This document shows positions 33,422 to 45,032 of a DNA stretch of 64,000 nucleotides, piece by piece (the first letter of the stretch is position 1; each line of letters opens with the position of its first letter). The stretch comes from Coprinopsis marcescibilis. Lineage: Eukaryota; Basidiomycota; Agaricomycetes; Agaricales; Psathyrellaceae. Under the pieces are notes generated by a model. That model was not told the origin of the DNA and searched no databases. It was given only the letters and a program-made list of their open reading frames with translations. The DNA lies in contig ML210162.1 of assembly GCA_004369085.1 (NCBI GenBank), forward strand, positions 124,001 to 188,000, written 5' to 3'. Position numbers and translations under genes: made by a program.

Positions 33422-35799
33422 ATGCCTTCCTACTTTTGGTCCTGTCTTGCATTTTTTCTGTCCGCTCTTTCGCTATCCAGTACTGGACTGGCGGCATCCG
33501 ACATCGTCGTCCTCGACAACGGAACATTCATTGGGCATATTGGGGAAGACGAAGTTTACGCCAGTTTTCAAGGGATACCGTTTGCTCAGCCACCGTTTGT
33601 GCATTGAACATGCATGTCATCACTACTTTCCTCATTTAAATCCCAACAGTGTCGCAAATCTGCGTTTCAGGCTCCCGCAGTCTGTATCGCCCTACTCAGG
33701 AATCCACGAAGCGCGATACCCGGGGCCAGCGTGCCCTCAGCGTACCCTTACTTTGCCAATACATGAAGGATTGGTTGCGGATGCGGTCAACTACCTCGTC
33801 AATACACTTCTCGGGGCCTCGCCCGACTCTGAGGACTGTCAGTTAAATCTGGTTCTTTGACATACATATGGTGATGGATACGTTCTAGGCCTTACTCTCA
33901 CCGTGACTAAACCAGCGAACGCAAACGCAAACTCCAAGTTACCCGTCGTTGTTGTGAGTATCGCAAAGAATTGTAAGATAGTATTAGGCTCATGTTGACA
34001 CCAGTGGATTTACGGCGGTATTTCCTTTCGACTTATAATCCTTAGCGTCGTTCAAATGGTATGGCTTTGTAGGTGGATTCTACACTGGAAGATCGGCCGT
34101 CGGTGGGGATACTGTGACCCGTTCCATTCGCATGTACAATCCAGTTGTTTTTGTGAGCATGAACTATAGGTGTGTGATCTCCCGTTGGAATGAACAACGA
34201 GGATTCACATAAGCGCCATACAGGTTGTCAGGTAAGAGAAGAGGCGATGTAATCGGACTTAAGGTGGTAAAGGTCGTCTAGGATTTGGATTTATGGCCAG
34301 TAAAGAAGTCAAAGCTGCCGGTGTTGGGAATCTTGGGCTGCATGATCGTAAGTCACATTTTATTGCGCTAAGTCTCGGCACCGGAGACCTAACTCTCTGG
34401 CTTAGAGCGGGAGGCTCTACGCTGGGTCCAGAAATATATTCGGAATTTTGGAGGCGGCCCAACCAAGGTCACAATGTCGGTGGTTTATTCAATAAATCAG
34501 CGTCTGACGGACTCAAATTCATACCAGCTGGGGACAATCAGCCGGAGCGATCTCAGTCGCATCACATATGGTTGCATATGGTGGCGATACTCGAGGTCTT
34601 TTCCGCGGCGCTATCATGCAATCTGGTGCTCCTTTTCCCGCTGGAAACGTCACAAGAGGACAACCGCTTTACGATTTCGTTGTCTCTGATACAGGCTGCG
34701 CCGGTTCTGCGGATACGCTAGATTGCTTGCGAAAAGTACCCTATAAAAGATTAAAAGCTTCCATCGACATAGCCCCTGATTCAGTCCCGTTTACGGTGTG
34801 TTTTTGTCTATAGAGGAATGTGCCACATGCTAAACGGCTGGTGTCTAGGGCATGCGCTTTCCCTGGATTCCTCGAGCCGACGGAGTTATGTTCTCGGATA
34901 ATCCTCAACGATTAGTCCAACAGGGAAAAGTCGCACGCGTTCCATATATTACAGGTGCGGATGCCTACCTAAAACACCAACCTGCGTTATAACCGTAAGT
35001 TATAGGAAATTGCGACGACGAGGGAACATCCTTTGCCATATTTGACCTCAACGTCATGCAAGTCCCGTCCACTGCGCAGTTGACCTCAACGTCATGCAAG
35101 TCCCGTCCACTGCGCAGTTGACAGCAGAGTAAATCCTGACACTTGTCCTGAAGGACCGAGTCACAGATGAAAGAATACATCAAGACCCTCTCACCCGGCA
35201 CCACCGATGTAGAGGTTACCCGAATTCTGCAAGAATATCCGTCAGACGTTACCCGGGGATCGCCTTTCGACACTGGGCTGTTTAACGCGATCACTCCCCA
35301 ATTCAAGAGATTATCAGCGTTACAGGGTGATGCTGCGCTCCAAGGTCCTCGCCGCTGGTTGCTTGACCATACCGCAAATAGGCAAGATGTATGGGTGTAT
35401 CGTAAGTTCTACTTCGTAGGCGTTTACACATTGTATTGGCGACTGATTTCAGACGTTTGATAGTAAGCAAACGTTACAAGCTTTTGCCTATCTTGGGATC
35501 AGTAAGTCTTGAGCCTTGCAGGGTCCACTGTTTTCTCTCGAACTAAAATATTTTAGACTCATGGGACCGAGCAACTCAACGGCGGCGAATTACAGACATA
35601 CGCAATCCGCTTCGTCAATGTTCTGAATCCAAACGTGGACTCAATCTTCAACTACTACTGGCCCAAGTATCAGCTGGATAAGCGCGAGATGATGACTTTC
35701 TACGATGGGATCATCTTCACACTCGGTATCTCACTCGACAACTACCGGGCGTCGGCAATGGAACTTTTGAATCAAGTCCTTCTACGCAATCCTGTCTAA
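33422..35799 (+). CDS. secreted type-B carboxylesterase/lipase
   Basis: Alpha/beta-hydrolase of the cholinesterase/C. rugosa lipase family. Signal peptide MPSYFWSCLAFFLSALSL, then GTFIGHIGEDEVYASFQGIP, the SPDSEDCLTLTV cysteine block, oxyanion-hole WIYGGGFYTGRS, REALRWVQKYIRNFGGGPTK, and the nucleophile elbow VTIWGQSAGAISVA. The elbow is GQSAG where most relatives have GESAG. The acid region is ITGNCDDEGTSFAIFD and the catalytic His is in ILGSTHGTEQ. About eleven short introns are required. A 38-bp tandem duplication at 35042-35117 breaks the reading frame unless it is spliced out, so the gene may be impaired. It ends LLNQVLLRNPV at 35799. Confidence 0.8.
35042..35117. repeat. 38-bp perfect tandem duplication
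   Basis: The unit beginning ttgacctcaacgtcatgc occurs twice in a row (35042-35079 and 35080-35117), followed by the first five bases of a third copy. The unit is not a multiple of three. Read as exon, the second copy runs into a TGA. It is harmless only if it lies inside an intron. Confidence 0.95.
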
Positions 35800-36731
35800 T
35801 CCGGCGAAGAGGGGGTTCTTCAATTGGCGGTTCTATGAGGCGTCAATCAAGGGAATGACTGTTTGGGTTTGCTTCCCATCTCCAATCCCGTTTTGTTTTG
35901 TTGTCATTAATTTAACTGTACACTTAGTCGAAGCCTATCCTATGAAATTCAAATGAAATGTCAACAATCGTGTAACGTTTCAACAATGGTTTGTGTCCGC
36001 GTTGAACTTGCGTCACGTTTTACAAGCGAAGGCCATGTTCTCTGATTCTCTGATTCTCTGTTATCTCCCCTTCACAAATCACGACACGCGACTTACGCGA
36101 ATTTCACGCGTTTCGTCGCGTCTTCAGCAAGCTGGAAGCTCTGTTGACCAACAGACACCAACTTATAAAGGTCCTTAACCAACTATCACTCGATAAAGCG
36201 ATGTAATTTTCATGAAGGTTGCGCTCCAACGCAGCCGCGACTTTGTGGCCGCCATAAGCGCTGACCTGTATGGTTGATATCCAAGGAATATCCGTGCCTA
36301 AGTTAATAAAGGCTGCTTTCACATGAGGCCTGATGCATGCATCAAATCCAATTGGGCCTTTGGGCGTCCACTGCAATATACACCACTCAGTGGACCGTGC
36401 GCACTGTGTGATGCGGATGCCAGCTCCGCGATCGTGGACAATAGACGTTGCCACCGAGCCACACATTGCGCGATAAGGATCCGAGAAATCAACTGGCATC
36501 AAGCCATTCTAACCACAGTAAGCGAGCTCAAGTTAGGGTTGGAAGATTTCTAGAGACTTGGCCATTCTCCGCTTAACCACGTTGTTACTGAACTTACCCG
36601 CCGCTGCCAACCAGTCTCTGTTCGCAGGACCATTTCTGTGTGAGTTCACCGTGCTCCCTTGTCTTTGACATAGTATTATTGACCTTATCATACTTGCAAC
36701 ATAGATAACTGCTAGCATCAAGAGTCTACTG
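35800..36731. other. 932-bp gap with one doubtful minus-strand frame
   Basis: Lies between the carboxylesterase and an F-box gene. It includes an 8-bp unit repeated three times (ttctctga-type, about 36038-36062) and the unassigned minus-strand frame at 36104-36502. No other feature seen. Confidence 0.4.
36104..36502 (-). CDS. doubtful 132-codon open frame
   Basis: An open minus-strand frame with fairly even composition (MPVDFSDPYRAMCGSVATS, then GPIGFDACIRPHVKAAFI). I recognise no domain. An upstream minus-strand frame (36533-36721) with a hydrophobic start could be its first exon through an intron starting gtaagttc. It could equally be chance. It is kept because it fills an otherwise empty 0.9-kb gap. 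Confidence 0.2.
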   Translation of the reverse strand: MMPVDFSDPYRAMCGSVATSIVHDRGAGIRITQCARSTEWCILQWTPKGPIGFDACIRPHVKAAFINLGTDIPWISTIQVSAYGGHKVAAALERNLHENYIALSSDSWLRTFISWCLLVNRASSLLKTRRNA

Positions 36732-38043
36732 ATGTACTACTACATGGAATGGTGGGGAACTCCCATGCTGCCACCTGAACTGGTGTCAGAAATAGCGGAT
36801 TGCCTCGACAATGAACACCACCCCACAGTCAGGTACAGAGCCCTGCAAGCTTGTGCTCTCGTATCCAGATACTTCTACCAAGAGTTCTCTCCCCGCCTAT
36901 TCTCTCGCATTGTCATTCAAGATCGGCCCAAGGAGAAGGGAACGACACTCCCCAGCCTCGAGCAATTCGCCGACCTCCTTCAGTTCAGACCAAGTATTGG
37001 GCAGCAGGTTCGATCTTTCAAGATCACGATCCAAGTAAACGACCAAGTCAATCGCCCTCGAGTTCTGCCAAAAACCTCCATCCTGCTTCCTGTGGTTCTC
37101 GGCGCGTTGGGAGAGAATCTTCAGCACCTTCATCTCCAAGCAACAGTCTGGGGACGCTGGGATCAATTGGACTCAAAGGTCCACGTCGCAGTGCACAGAC
37201 TATGCGGTCTCTCCACCCTGTCCAAACTGACTTTGCAGTCATGGCGAGGTGTCCCAGTATCCATTTTCGCATCCCGTCCCAACATCGCATCCCTGTCTTT
37301 GGATACAGTCGAAATCGCACCGCCGCTTGATGGGCTTCCACATGTCGCCCCTATCGCAACCTTGCAGGAGCTTAACCTGGTAACCTGTTCGCGTTTTGAG
37401 ACCTTCCTCAACCATTATGCAGGTGCTTTAGCTAACCTTCGTCGTTTCACCTGCGACGTCGTCGCCCCCAACGTGCCCGCTGTGCAATCAACCCTTTTGT
37501 TGTCCAGCCAACTAGAAGTGTTTGAATGCAAAGGCTGTGGCTCCACTCCTCGTAGGTTTTCCATCTTATACGGACGTACGGAGGGCTCACGATGTCGTAC
37601 ATTTAGCCGGGTCGAGCGAGGAGATATCTCCATGCATGGGACCATTCAACTTATCCACCAACCACCAGCTGCGCATCTTACGTTTCCGCTACTTCAGCCC
37701 TAGCGGGTCGCTGCGCGACTTTTGTGAAAAGGTGTCACCAGCTCTGATATCCATCGCTGAGTCTGGAATTGAACAGATCGACTTGATATTCACTGTCGTG
37801 AATGAGAAAGCGCTCCTTAAGCTGCTTATGCCAGTCAGCTGGACACCACTCGAAGATATCCTCCAGGGATCCGGTGCGTTCAGGAACCTCAAAAAGTTCA
37901 ACATCGTACTGGCCGGGCTCAAAACATTCCCGTCCAACTTGTCTCAAACAACAATCCAATCTCTCCAAGACACCGGACGGCTTCTCTTCCCCAAATTCGT
38001 CACTTCAAGCAAGATCACATACATCATCCAGACCGCAGCATGA
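36732..38043 (+). CDS. F-box-like protein
   Basis: Starts MYYYMEWWGTPMLPPELVSE, an F-box-like motif continuing YRALQACALVSRYFYQEFSP. Leucine-rich segments follow (ENLQHLHLQATVWGRWDQL, GLSTLSKLTLQSWRGVPV, LQELNLVTCSRFETFL). A single intron (donor gtaggt after STP, acceptor tttag before SSEEISPCMG) joins the two frames. The protein then continues LRILRFRYFSPSGSLRDFC and ends ITYIIQTAA. Likely an SCF adaptor with unknown target. Convergent with ILV3, about 240 bp away. Confidence 0.75.
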
Positions 38044-38281
38044 GCAGCAGTTCTCCACGCTCCAAATCACGGCATATTGCTTCCCCACCAGAAAATTCTG
38101 TGCCCCCAACTATTTATTACGAGAACCACGTTGCGTTTTCTAATCCGTTTCGCCCCGTATTATATCGTCAGAAGTTGAATAAAAACATAAATTATGATCA
38201 TGCTACTTTTGTTCCGGTATTAACGCCAACCAGGCAGCTTGTCTAGATGAATGAGGAGATTGTTGATCCACCTCCTGTCTT

Positions 38282-41200
38282 TTAAGCGTCGGTAACACAT
38301 CCATGGCTGGCATCGGTGACGACCTTGGTGTACTTGTACAAGGTTCCTTGGGAGACCTTGAGCGGAGGAGCCTTCCACTCAGCCCGTCGACGAGCAAGTT
38401 CCTGCTCAGGGACCTGCAATTCAATCGAGTTCTTTACAGCATCAACGGCGATGATATCGCCATCTTGGACAAGAGCGATCGGGCCTCCGACCTGCGCTTC
38501 CGGGACTATGTGACCGATGCAGAATCCGTGCGAGCTAACAAAAAAGGAAAACAAGAGTCGAATCAGTTCAGTTCGGTCGCGATCGAGCTCGGACACCGGA
38601 AGATAGAGTCCGACAGGGGTTTCGGCGACGGAAATGGCAAGTCGAAGCGCGGTACAAAACCAAACGTGACGAGAACGACAAGAGAAATGGTGATAGAAAG
38701 GTTTATATACCCCGAGGCGAGAGCGCCGGGGCTGAGAGATAGTCGAAGAGATGCCAGAATGCTCTCTGAACGGTTTAAACGTGCTGTGGGTGGGACTGGA
38801 ACCAATGTTCCATGCCATCATCTGCGGTCCAAGAAGGGCGGTAAAGGGATACAGGAGGAAAGCGTCCAGGGAAAAGGGAAAAGAAAAAAAGGGGACAATA
38901 GATTCCTGCCGTCACCAAAAGACGAAAAGCTCGGAAGGGAGTAATAGAAATCGGACGGGATAAAAATCGACGCTCACCCTCCGCTAAATCGTCCGTCTGT
39001 CATGATCGCGACATCCAAACCCAGGCCTGCACCCATCACCAAACTTGTCGGCTTAAGCATTTCAGGCATACCTAGATGAACAGGGGAGAAGGGCATGAGT
39101 GATCCACACAAGCGCGAGTACAGCCATAGACCAATGGATACGATGGGAAAAAGAGAGAAGGTTTGACCAAGAAGTCTACTTGTGGCGTTCAAATGAATGG
39201 AACGAGGTGAATAGTATCAGTATCAATGGATACGGGCCATATAGTCGGTGGGGCACGAATAGTTAAGCTTCCCGTGTGTCCAAACGACTTTCACCGTTCA
39301 CACTCCCGAGAGAAGAACGGAAAGGAAAAGAAAGGAGGGGAAAAGATGTAACTTACCGGGTCCACCTTGGGGTCCGAGGTAGCGGAGAATAACCACAGTT
39401 TTCTCGCCTTTCTTGATGCTACCAGATTCAACGGCCTGGACGAAGAGATCTTCGGTATCGAAGACACGTGCTTTGCCAACAAAGCCCAGTCCCTCTTTCC
39501 CTGTAATTTTGGCGACGGCGCCACCAGGGGCAAGGTTTCCTTTCAATATCCTGATTATCGGAAGGAAGACACAGGTCAGTTGACTGTCCTACATCCGAAT
39601 GATGATAACTAAATGCGCTTGTAAACCGGAGCAAAGTGACTCGGCAATTACATGTCACGGATAGGGTAAGAAATTGGGGTGGGGGAATGTAGATTATGTG
39701 AAGGGATGGATGGTAAAGGGACAATGTGATTGTTCCGTGATCGTCGAAATGGGGTCAAATGACGGAAGAGGGTCGAATAAAACGCAGTTGTCGAAAGGAG
39801 GAACTGCTTTCCAGGTTGGGCAGAAGTCTGGGGGACGCGAGAAACGAAGGACATGGAGGAAATACACACCTGATGTGGCCAGTTGCCTTGATTGGGTTGT
39901 CCAGCGGCCGAATTACATCTTGTTTGTTGAAGTCTAGTTCACCATATTTGTGTGTCCATCGATCCAAGTTCTCTCCGAGTGTGAGACCCGTTACCGTCAG
40001 ATTGTTGCCGTCGATGAGGTTGTGTTTCAACAAGAAGGCAAGAATTTCTGCAAAATTGGGTCAGCGTCTGAGGAATATTAAGACCGTAGCGTTTAGAAGC
40101 CCTCGAATTAGTCAAGTAGGGGAAACAGGTTAAAGTAGCCTGATACCCAGCTGACCGGTGACTGTCGCGATCCGACATGTGGTTCACGGCCAAAGATCAA
40201 ATGTTTACTTCCGAAAATAGCATCGAAAGCATTTCATAAGAATGAGACGTACTCGGAATGCCACCAATCTTGTAGACATGTTCCATGACATACTTCCCAC
40301 TGGGCTTGAGATCCGCCAGGAAAGGCGTGCAGTCGGAAACTTTCTGGAAATCATCGATATCTAGTTTGATACCCACAGAGTGGGCGATGGCAATCAGGTG
40401 TAGAACTGCGTTGGTAGATCCTCCAAGGATAACGGTGAGGACCTATGTAATTCAACAGAAAGTTCATATCGGAAATGTGACATGAATTCGAAGAAGGAAT
40501 ATACGTACCATTGCGGTCTCAAATGCGGAGCGTGTCATGATGTCTCTCGGTAGAATATTTTTCTCCAGAAGGTTGTACATGGCAGGCCCAATGGAGGCAA
40601 TCTCTTCATGTTTCTCCTGTGATTCGGCAGGGAAGGATGAAGAACCTGGGAGCGTCATTCCCAAAGCCTCCGACGCACTTGCCATGGTGTTTGCCGTATA
40701 CATCTGAGTCAAGAATAAGTGCCAGCTCCCGGGAAGCATATTCGAAATGCAATGGACATACACCACCACACGCGCCAGGCCCTGGGCAGGCGTGTCGAAC
40801 AGTGTTATACCGTTCTTGCTCCGCATCAGGAGTCTTTCCGTCCTGCAGATATTTTCCGTACGCTTGGAATGCAGACACAATGTCGAGCTGGGGCATGCCA
40901 TCACACGAGCCGGCACGGATGGTTCCTCCATACACCATGATACCAGGCCGGTTGAGACGTCCAACTGTTTAAGATCATGCAAAGGTTGAGATATGTCGAG
41001 TAAGGTTCAACGCATTTACGAAAGGAACACCGGTGGTCATTAAAAGGCCAGCGCGTGATGAGTCAAATACTCACGAGCCATGAGAACGCCAGGCATGTTT
41101 TTATCGCAACCAGGGACGACGACCATGCCGTCGAGGTGATGTCCCCCAGCAGCGGTCTCCACCTGATCAGCGATTAAGTCTCGCGACTGCAGGGAATACG

Positions 41201-41725
41201 ACATTCCGCGCGTACCCATGCTGATTCCATCGCTGACGCCGACAGTTCCGAACTGGTACCCAATGATATCTGACTTGGTAAGGGATGCTTTTACTTCCTG
41301 GCCAAGTCCAAGTAGGTGCTTGTTGCATCTAGAAGCTCAAATTTGACCACTGCAGCAGATATCAGGTTAGTTTTGACTCACGGATTTCCCTCGTACCTGT
41401 AAAAGTGTCGGTTAAATTTACTCGGGTGGCAGCACAGACTCTCAAATACTCACCATACGCTAGCAACACCAACCATAGGTTTTTGAAAGTCTGCGTCGGT
41501 CGTGATTCCATCAGTAGCGTAGAGCATGGCCTGAGAAGCGCGTCAAACATTATTCTCGCAACGGACAGAAATCCACCCAACCTGACTGGCTCCCTGGTCT
41601 TTGGGCTGGGTAATGATTCTGCTGTAGCGATTGAGAACAGGTTTGTCGCTGCATGGCGCCGACGTCGAGAGGGACCTGGTGGCTTTGAGCCACTGGCGCC
41701 TGATAGGGAGGTAGTTGGAGGGCAT
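38282..41725 (-). CDS. ilv3: dihydroxy-acid dehydratase, mitochondrial
   Basis: An Fe-S enzyme of valine, isoleucine and leucine synthesis that converts 2,3-dihydroxy acids to 2-keto acids in mitochondria. From ATG 41725 the N-terminus looks like a presequence ([20 protein letters not shown]). The iron-sulfur cysteines lie in [29 protein letters not shown] and [20 protein letters not shown]. Other blocks: [73 protein letters not shown]. It ends HGCVTDA. Three introns are unusually long: 38535-38977 (443 bp), 39072-39356 (285 bp) and 39551-39869 (319 bp), each with standard GT-AG ends. The other introns are of ordinary size. Confidence 0.94.
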
Positions 41726-42515
41726 GGAGGCGGGAGGAACAGCGAGGACGACAAGTTTGAGTCTGGGGATCGGAGTCGTCGGTGCTGTCGGAAACGTCCG
41801 AATGATTGGCCCGAAAGGCAAAACCTTGGACCATCACCAGTGTCCGGGCCGACGGCCACGGCAGGCGCCTAGAAATTTCTTTTCTGGGAATAGCCTCCGG
41901 TGCCACGCTTCGAGCGCCCCCGTACCTTGCGAGGACGTTATCGGCAGCCCAGAACAGCACCAAACGTTCGCGGGACTCTATTGCCGACTTTGCAGACTCT
42001 TACCGGCATTCTGGACTGCAAAAGTCGGAGATTGATTGGGATGGCAGTACATTGACAGGGCGCATAGATGACCGGTGGATGTGCCCCTCGGTGCCCCTAA
42101 GTTGTGGGTAGGCACCGATGAACGTTGGACGGCGACCAAAGACTCTGAGACGCACATAAGGATCCGCTCAGAACGTGAAAAGAAGGTTATTCGGGCTATC
42201 CGCTGGGCGGGAACTATATCGCCAAACAGAGACAGGGGAGACTCACGATCCGAGTCTGCGCCGTCCATGTCCTCTCGCTGGGTTGTCGGTTCTCCGCAAT
42301 TTTTAGCAGGTGAATCGATGGTGGTTTGCTGGTTCATTAAGATTGCAGCAAAGCTAGATAGACAGATAGATAGATTATTATTTGTAGTCTCTATCGGCTG
42401 GCGGATGTATTCTGTTCTTGAATAAATTTCCCCCGCGATGTTCGATCGTTCCGTTCATCTGAATTTTTTGTTTTAGACCACTGTGGACGCGGCTGGATGG
42501 CTTTCTTTCCCAACC
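41726..42515. other. divergent region ILV3 / Zn2Cys6 gene
   Basis: 790 bp between two divergent starts. Overlapping open frames of 80-140 codons exist on both strands but none shows a domain or consistent composition. A short GATA-type microsatellite lies at 42355-42376. It presumably holds both promoters. Confidence 0.4.
42355..42376. repeat. imperfect tetranucleotide microsatellite
   Basis: A run of gata/gaca units just over 20 bp long, about 140 bp upstream of the Zn2Cys6 gene ATG. No function inferred. Confidence 0.7.
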
Positions 42516-44318
42516 ATGGACAGCCGCGACGACGATTCCCTGTCAAGCTCGCTCCCAAGCAGTCTTATCCCTCATCTCTATACAGGACCACAGGACAGCT
42601 CCACACGCACAACCCTAGCCGATGATTTCTCTCCCCCAACTATTCTCCCCCCTTTAGAGTCCAGGTTGCCCCAGCGTCGTCCAGCTCAGCAGTACGACCA
42701 GCCAGAACAAATTCCAGATAGGAATGTCTCGTCGTCATCGACATCCTTGATGGATCTTGCAGGGGCTGCAGTCCATCAACCGGCAATACCCCTCTCGTCA
42801 AACCAAAGATTCGGCAGTCCTATTTACAGTGACCCCGTCTTTCATACATCAAGGTCGCAACCCCATTCTAGACCAACAAACTATTCTTATTCTCCGGGTT
42901 TTAGAGGGGATTCCGCGCAGGCTGCATCGTGGCGCGAAGGAGAGGCTGGCCCTTCTTCTCTTTTGCAATCTAGACCAGATGTCGTGTGGCCATCGCCAGG
43001 TCGGCAGTCATGGCGCGAGGGGGATGTCGCTTCGCCCTCGTTCTTGGTATCTAGAGAGGATCCTGTTTGGAGTCAGCAGCGGACACCGTCTCTGCGAGAC
43101 GATGTTGCACCTCAGCCAGCTTGGCCATCATCGTCGCGGCTTCGAGAAGAGGGTCACGGTGTGTGGCAGGAGCATGAGCGTGGCACAGGTCAAAGCCAAT
43201 CCAGTGGCACTTGGAATTCTGCGTTTACTCATTTCGGAAGCGGCGTCTCTGCTCCGGTTGGTGGAGAAAGAAGCGCCTTTCCCGCCGAGATGGGCCAGAA
43301 GTTCGCAGACCAGGACACGTATATGGCATTCAATAATCCCTCCCAATGTGTGTCCCGGCTAACGTTTCTATTATGTTACTTCAACTCATCAATTCACTTC
43401 TTCTTATCATTCTCATTCAGCGCTGACATCCAATACAATTCCATCCGATCCATCATCAGCCGCTTTCTTCACCCCTCATTTCCCTGCCTCAGGGTCGGGC
43501 GCTTCAGGCGTGCACGACAGCCACAATCTCCACTATTCCTATTCCAGCCCTCAACTGGACACATATACTCTACCTCCGCCTCCTCCTCTCGAGTCTTCTG
43601 AACCCAGAACGCTCCCTGGAGCCAGTCCAAATCTACCCGGCGAGTCACATTTTGGTTCTTTCGGTGCGTACCAAAGGGAGGATTTTGGAAGTGTGACGTC
43701 CTCCAAATCCAAGAAACACCGAAGCACGAGCGATTCCAAAGAAGACTCTGTCCGCCGACCAAAAACCTCGGTCGCCTGCGATTTTTGCAGAGGCAAGTTT
43801 TCCCAATGCTCGGGAATCAGCTGTGATACGGAGATTAACCTAGATCTTTAGGTCGCAAGCTTCGGTGTGATGGAGACAAGCCGTGTTCTAATTGCAAAGG
43901 CCGAGGATACACGTGCAATTACGTCCATTTCCAAAGGCGACGAGGACCAGGCAAGAATCCAAAGGGTCCTCGATCCAAGAAGCGCTCTCACGCGTCGGCG
44001 CAAGGCAGTGTCGGCGGTGGGGAACCAACGGGCTCAACCCCAACTTCGTCTCTTCCTTCCTCCAGGCTGGAGCCCAAACAGGAGATCGGATCTGCGTCCC
44101 TGTTCGCGACACCCTCTACACGCCATCCCAATCCCTACGCATTCCAGACTTCGCCTCCAGAACTCAACGATTTCAACTTCCGTCTTTCAGAAGCCCCGAG
44201 ATATCCGTCAACATCCTTCCCAAGCGTTGGGCTATCTCGCGCACGGTCACCCCGAAGTCGGGCCACCAGTTCAGAAGATCGGTCGGATGCAGAAGAAATG
44301 TATAGGAAGATGGGTTAA
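42516..44318 (+). CDS. Zn2Cys6 transcription factor-like protein
   Basis: Three exons (42516-43347, 43421-43792, 43852-44318) give 556 codons. The first 390 residues are disordered and rich in Ser, Pro and Gln, with two near-repeats of the form SWREGE/SWREGD. A Zn2Cys6 cluster follows with Cys at about 397, 400, 407, 413, 416 and 423 (VACDFCRGRKLRCDGDKPCS) and a basic tail ending GPGKNPKGPRSKKR. The intron inside the cluster has a GC donor (AG|GCAAGT, 43793-43851); without it the frame closes after CRG. No fungal-specific TF middle homology domain is seen. It lies upstream of the septin-Zn2Cys6 gene in the same orientation. Start is the first in-frame ATG. Confidence 0.83.
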
Positions 44319-45032
44319 GCTGGCACACGGATCACAAGGAGATGACGGCCGTTTTACCCTATCACGCTCTTGTCTAAACAAAGTAAGCCCCTCTCTTCCG
44401 GCGACCACCGACAATCATTCAGCGGCAGGAGTGACGAGAGAGAAGGGTATGGTGGAACAAGACGAGGCACCGGCTGACCGTCGAGCGGAAGAGCCCACCT
44501 GGTTCGACTTGACCGGGACCAACTGGTGGCTCGTCCCCCGCATTCATTTCTCGCTGGTTCGGTTTAGGTGACAGATGCCCTGACGCTTCCTTGTTACGTC
44601 TCCTGTTGCTATCCATTCTTTTTTAGCTTCTTACGTGCGCATTCTGTGCGCATACCTACCACTCTCACGATATTTGTACCCTATTCTTCTGAGGTCTGAC
44701 AGAGTCAGATTAGACCGTCACAGATATTTGATAGTCTTTGATTCGATAATTGCTTATATTTCGTATATTTGTGGATATATCAAGTGTAATAGCCTATGGC
44801 CGTAGTGTACTCGAAAAACTATTTGATTTGGGGGGATACGGAGCAGAAAGAAAGAAATTGGACCTTGGTTTGTTCCGATTGGCTCGGTGGGAATTGGATT
44901 CGGTTCTTCGCATCAGTAGGTTTTCGAAATCACCGCTCTTGGTTGGGCCACCCAACCGCTCGAAATCTGGGCTTCCTCCGTCCAGCCATTGCTGAGTCGA
45001 CTGGCCCTCCTCATCGTCCCTCCACCGTGTTC
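44319..45032. other. intergenic upstream of septin-Zn2Cys6 gene
   Basis: 714 bp. The first 250 bp remain open in one frame and could include an extra 3' exon of the Zn2Cys6 gene, but I see no proof. Around 44875-44887 there is CCGATTGGCTCGG, a CCG-N7-CGG pair enclosing an inverted CCAAT box, with more ATTGG motifs nearby. This is likely promoter sequence. Confidence 0.4.

Noticed and set aside
29079..36120. Similar ACGCGAATTT-CACGCG strings at about 29079 and 36096
   Set aside because: One lies in coding sequence and the other in a gap. The match is short and I see no third copy or structure to support a regulatory or repeat role.
38303..38944. 213-codon plus-strand frame over the last ILV3 intron and exon
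   Set aside because: It overlaps conserved ILV3 exon sequence on the other strand. Its protein has low-complexity Arg/Lys/Gly content from the purine-rich intron and shows no domain.
41405..41872. 155-codon plus-strand frame antisense to the start of ILV3
   Set aside because: It crosses ILV3 exons and introns on the opposite strand, with no recognisable features. The ILV3 reading is strongly supported.
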